Source: JBJFCE01 sp051888775 (GTDB lineage Bacteria > Bacillota > Clostridia > Lachnospirales > Lachnospiraceae). From it: a stretch of 35,505 nt of DNA. Positions 33,971 to 35,505 of the stretch are shown piece after piece. Location of the stretch: contig JBJFCE010000082.1 in NCBI GenBank assembly GCA_051888775.1, positions 1-35,505 on the forward strand, in the 5' to 3' direction. Under the pieces are notes generated by a model. The model made no database searches, was not told the origin of the DNA, and worked only from the letters and a program-made list of their open reading frames with translations. Within the stretch, counting starts at the first letter, position 1, and each line of letters opens with the position of its first letter. A program made the translations under genes and the position numbers.

Positions 33971-35383
33971 TTATACAGGATAAGCACCGTTCTTGGTATC
34001 AGCCTGAGTCAGATCTACTTTTTCCTGCTGTGCAAGACGATATTTGAAGAAGTCTACTGCTACCTGCGGGAATAGTGCATAGGAGAGAACATCCTCATCC
34101 TGCTGCTTCCACTCCTTGCATTCATCCTCAAACTTCTGTAAAGAAGGCTCCAGCAAATCTGCAGGACGGCAGGTAATAACTTCTGCGTCACCGACAACCT
34201 TCTTCTGAACTTCAGGATTGAACGGTTTTACGGTCTTACCGTACTTACCGGTAAGAAGGTCCTTGGTCTGTCCGGTTGCCATCTTGTACGGCTCACCCAT
34301 GAGTACGTTCATAACAGCCTGAGTACCAACGATCTGGGAAGACGGTGTTACAAGAGGCGGCTCACCGAAGTCTTTACGAACTCTCGGGATCTCCTGCAAT
34401 ACTGCATCATACTTGTCCTCTGCGTTCTGCTCTTTTAACTGGCTTACCATGTTGGAAAGCATGCCGCCCGGTACCTGATAAATCAGAGTCTTGATATTGA
34501 CACCCATAACCTTCGGATTCAGCAAACCGTTAGCAAGGCATTCCTCTCTGTAAGGTCTGAAATAATCAGCGATCTCAGCAAGCAGCTTCTGATCATATCC
34601 GGTATCATACTCGGTTCCTCTGAAAGTCTCAACCATAACCTCGGTTGCCGGCTGTGAAGTACCAAGTGCAAACGGAGACATTGCACAGTCGATGACATCA
34701 ACGCCTGCTTCTACTGCCTTTAAGTAGGTCATGGAAGCAACACCGGAGGTGTAGTGTGTATGTAACTGGATCGGAAGCTTGGTTGCGCTCTTTAATGCAC
34801 GGATCAGCTTATCTGCTTCATACGGAACAAGCAGACCTGCCATATCCTTGATACAGATAGAATCTGCACCCATATCTTCGATTTCTTTTGCAATATTCAT
34901 CCAATATTCATCGGTATAAGCATCTCCTAAGGTATAGGACAGCGCGATCTGCGCATGTCCGCCCTCTTTCTTACATGCCTTTACGGATGTTTCAAGGTTG
35001 CGAAGGTCATTTAAGCAGTCAAAAATACGAATGATATCGATACCGTTTGCAATGGATTTCTGAACAAAGTATTCTACAACATCATCGGAATAATGGCTGT
35101 AGCCTAAGATGTTCTGTCCACGAAGCAGCATCTGTAATTTTGTCTTCTTAAAGCCTGCTTTTAATTTTCTAAGTCTTTCCCACGGATCTTCATGCAGGAA
35201 ACGGAGGGATGCATCAAATGTAGCACCACCCCAGCACTCTACAGAGTTGTATCCAACCTGATCCATTTTATCCACGATCGGCAGCATCAGTTCGGTCGGC
35301 ATTCTGGTTGCAATCAGCGACTGATGAGCATCACGAAGGATGGTTTCCGTAATCTTAATCGGTTTTTTAATCACTTCTGACAT
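33971..35383 (-). CDS. oadA: Carboxyltransferase alpha subunit of Na+-pumping decarboxylase, no biotin domain
   Basis: A 470-residue enzyme that moves the carboxyl group from oxaloacetate (or a related acid) to biotin. It has TETILRDAHQSLIATRMP at the N-terminus, the metal-site HTHYTSG, and a PycB/OadA C-terminal conserved region (VPGGMLSNMVSQL; FGEPPLVTPSSQIVGTQA). The terminal biotin-carrier domain with MKM is missing, so biotin must sit on a separate protein. AGGAGG precedes the ATG. It follows the beta-subunit gene by 40 bases. Oxaloacetate is the default substrate; a methylmalonyl-CoA or pyruvate-carboxylase-like role is less likely beside a beta subunit. Confidence 0.93.
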   Translation of the reverse strand: MSEVIKKPIKITETILRDAHQSLIATRMPTELMLPIVDKMDQVGYNSVECWGGATFDASLRFLHEDPWERLRKLKAGFKKTKLQMLLRGQNILGYSHYSDDVVEYFVQKSIANGIDIIRIFDCLNDLRNLETSVKACKKEGGHAQIALSYTLGDAYTDEYWMNIAKEIEDMGADSICIKDMAGLLVPYEADKLIRALKSATKLPIQLHTHYTSGVASMTYLKAVEAGVDVIDCAMSPFALGTSQPATEVMVETFRGTEYDTGYDQKLLAEIADYFRPYREECLANGLLNPKVMGVNIKTLIYQVPGGMLSNMVSQLKEQNAEDKYDAVLQEIPRVRKDFGEPPLVTPSSQIVGTQAVMNVLMGEPYKMATGQTKDLLTGKYGKTVKPFNPEVQKKVVGDAEVITCRPADLLEPSLQKFEDECKEWKQQDEDVLSYALFPQVAVDFFKYRLAQQEKVDLTQADTKNGAYPV

Positions 35384-35423
35384 GTTTATTCCTCCATCAT
35401 ATTTTCATACGGTCTTTTTTACA

Positions 35424-35505
35424 TTATACACCGAAGATTGCCATAAAGGTTCCGGCTGCAACCGCAGTACCGATAACACCGGCAACGTTCGGTCCCATTG
35501 CATGC
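35424..35505 (-). CDS. oadB: Na+-translocating decarboxylase beta subunit (3' end only)
   Basis: The window edge cuts this gene. The visible last 26 codons read AMGPNVAGVIGTAVAAG then TFMAIFGV and TAA. They match the C-terminal helix of OadB/GcdB/MmdB-type decarboxylase beta subunits (MGPNVAGVIGSAVAAG). The beta subunit is the membrane Na+ pump. The gene lies directly upstream of the alpha subunit, consistent with one operon. Confidence 0.85.
   Translation of the reverse strand, partial: HAMGPNVAGVIGTAVAAGTFMAIFGV

Overview
The window looks like a chromosomal segment of a low-to-moderate GC, anaerobic Gram-positive bacterium of the Clostridia, most likely family Lachnospiraceae. Support comes from a complete six-gene Rnf complex, an ispH gene overlapping a ribosomal protein S1 gene beside cmk and a BaiN-like flavoprotein, a two-gene SufC/SufB system, a split Na+-pumping decarboxylase and strong AGGAGG ribosome binding sites. 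Genus cannot be fixed from the sequence alone. No rRNA, tRNA, CRISPR array, transposase or phage gene was seen, and no gene-free gap exceeds about 250 bases.

Layout. 1-1000: the right part of a structured repeat, then a + strand gene with two AP2-like modules flanking a decayed HNH motif. 1045-5672 (-): a phosphate operon (permuted PstS-like lipoprotein, Na/Pi cotransporter with PhoU-like tail, polyphosphate kinase) behind three phased Pho-box-like repeats. 5862-10437 (-): a membrane-anchored GH25-like protein without its catalytic acids, SufC, SufB, and a GH5-CBM2 endoglucanase lipoprotein. 10572-11600 (+): ApbE flavin transferase, facing the rnfCDGEAB operon (16768 to 11643, -), whose RnfG and RnfD carry ApbE target motifs. 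16930-18033 (+): YprB-like exonuclease. 18136-24567 (-): a repeat-rich sortase-anchored surface protein, an RsgI-like/zinc-finger lipoprotein and a double-HTH regulator with a possible PLD-like domain. 24617-29590 (-): CheR, S1, IspH, Cmk and a BaiN-like flavoprotein. 29646-33789 (-): RpiR and TetR regulators, an APH-like kinase, a flavin-binding split-barrel protein, an HD phosphohydrolase and a thioesterase. 33971-35505 (-): decarboxylase alpha subunit and the last codons of the beta subunit.

How the genes fit together. Rnf couples ferredoxin:NAD+ electron flow to ion pumping, ApbE would install its covalent FMN, and the decarboxylase at the right edge would be a second ion pump. The phosphate operon joins capture, Na+-driven uptake and polyphosphate storage under apparent phosphate control.

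The strongest unexplained signal is a dispersed element present three times (1-97, 21316-21521, 32545-32763). It has a nearly invariant 73-nt core enclosed by 55-59 bp inverted arms. The arms differ between copies in a compensating way, and the two complete copies place matching promoter-like hexamers exactly 26 nt before the next start codon. It resembles a structured RNA or a MITE-like mobile promoter.
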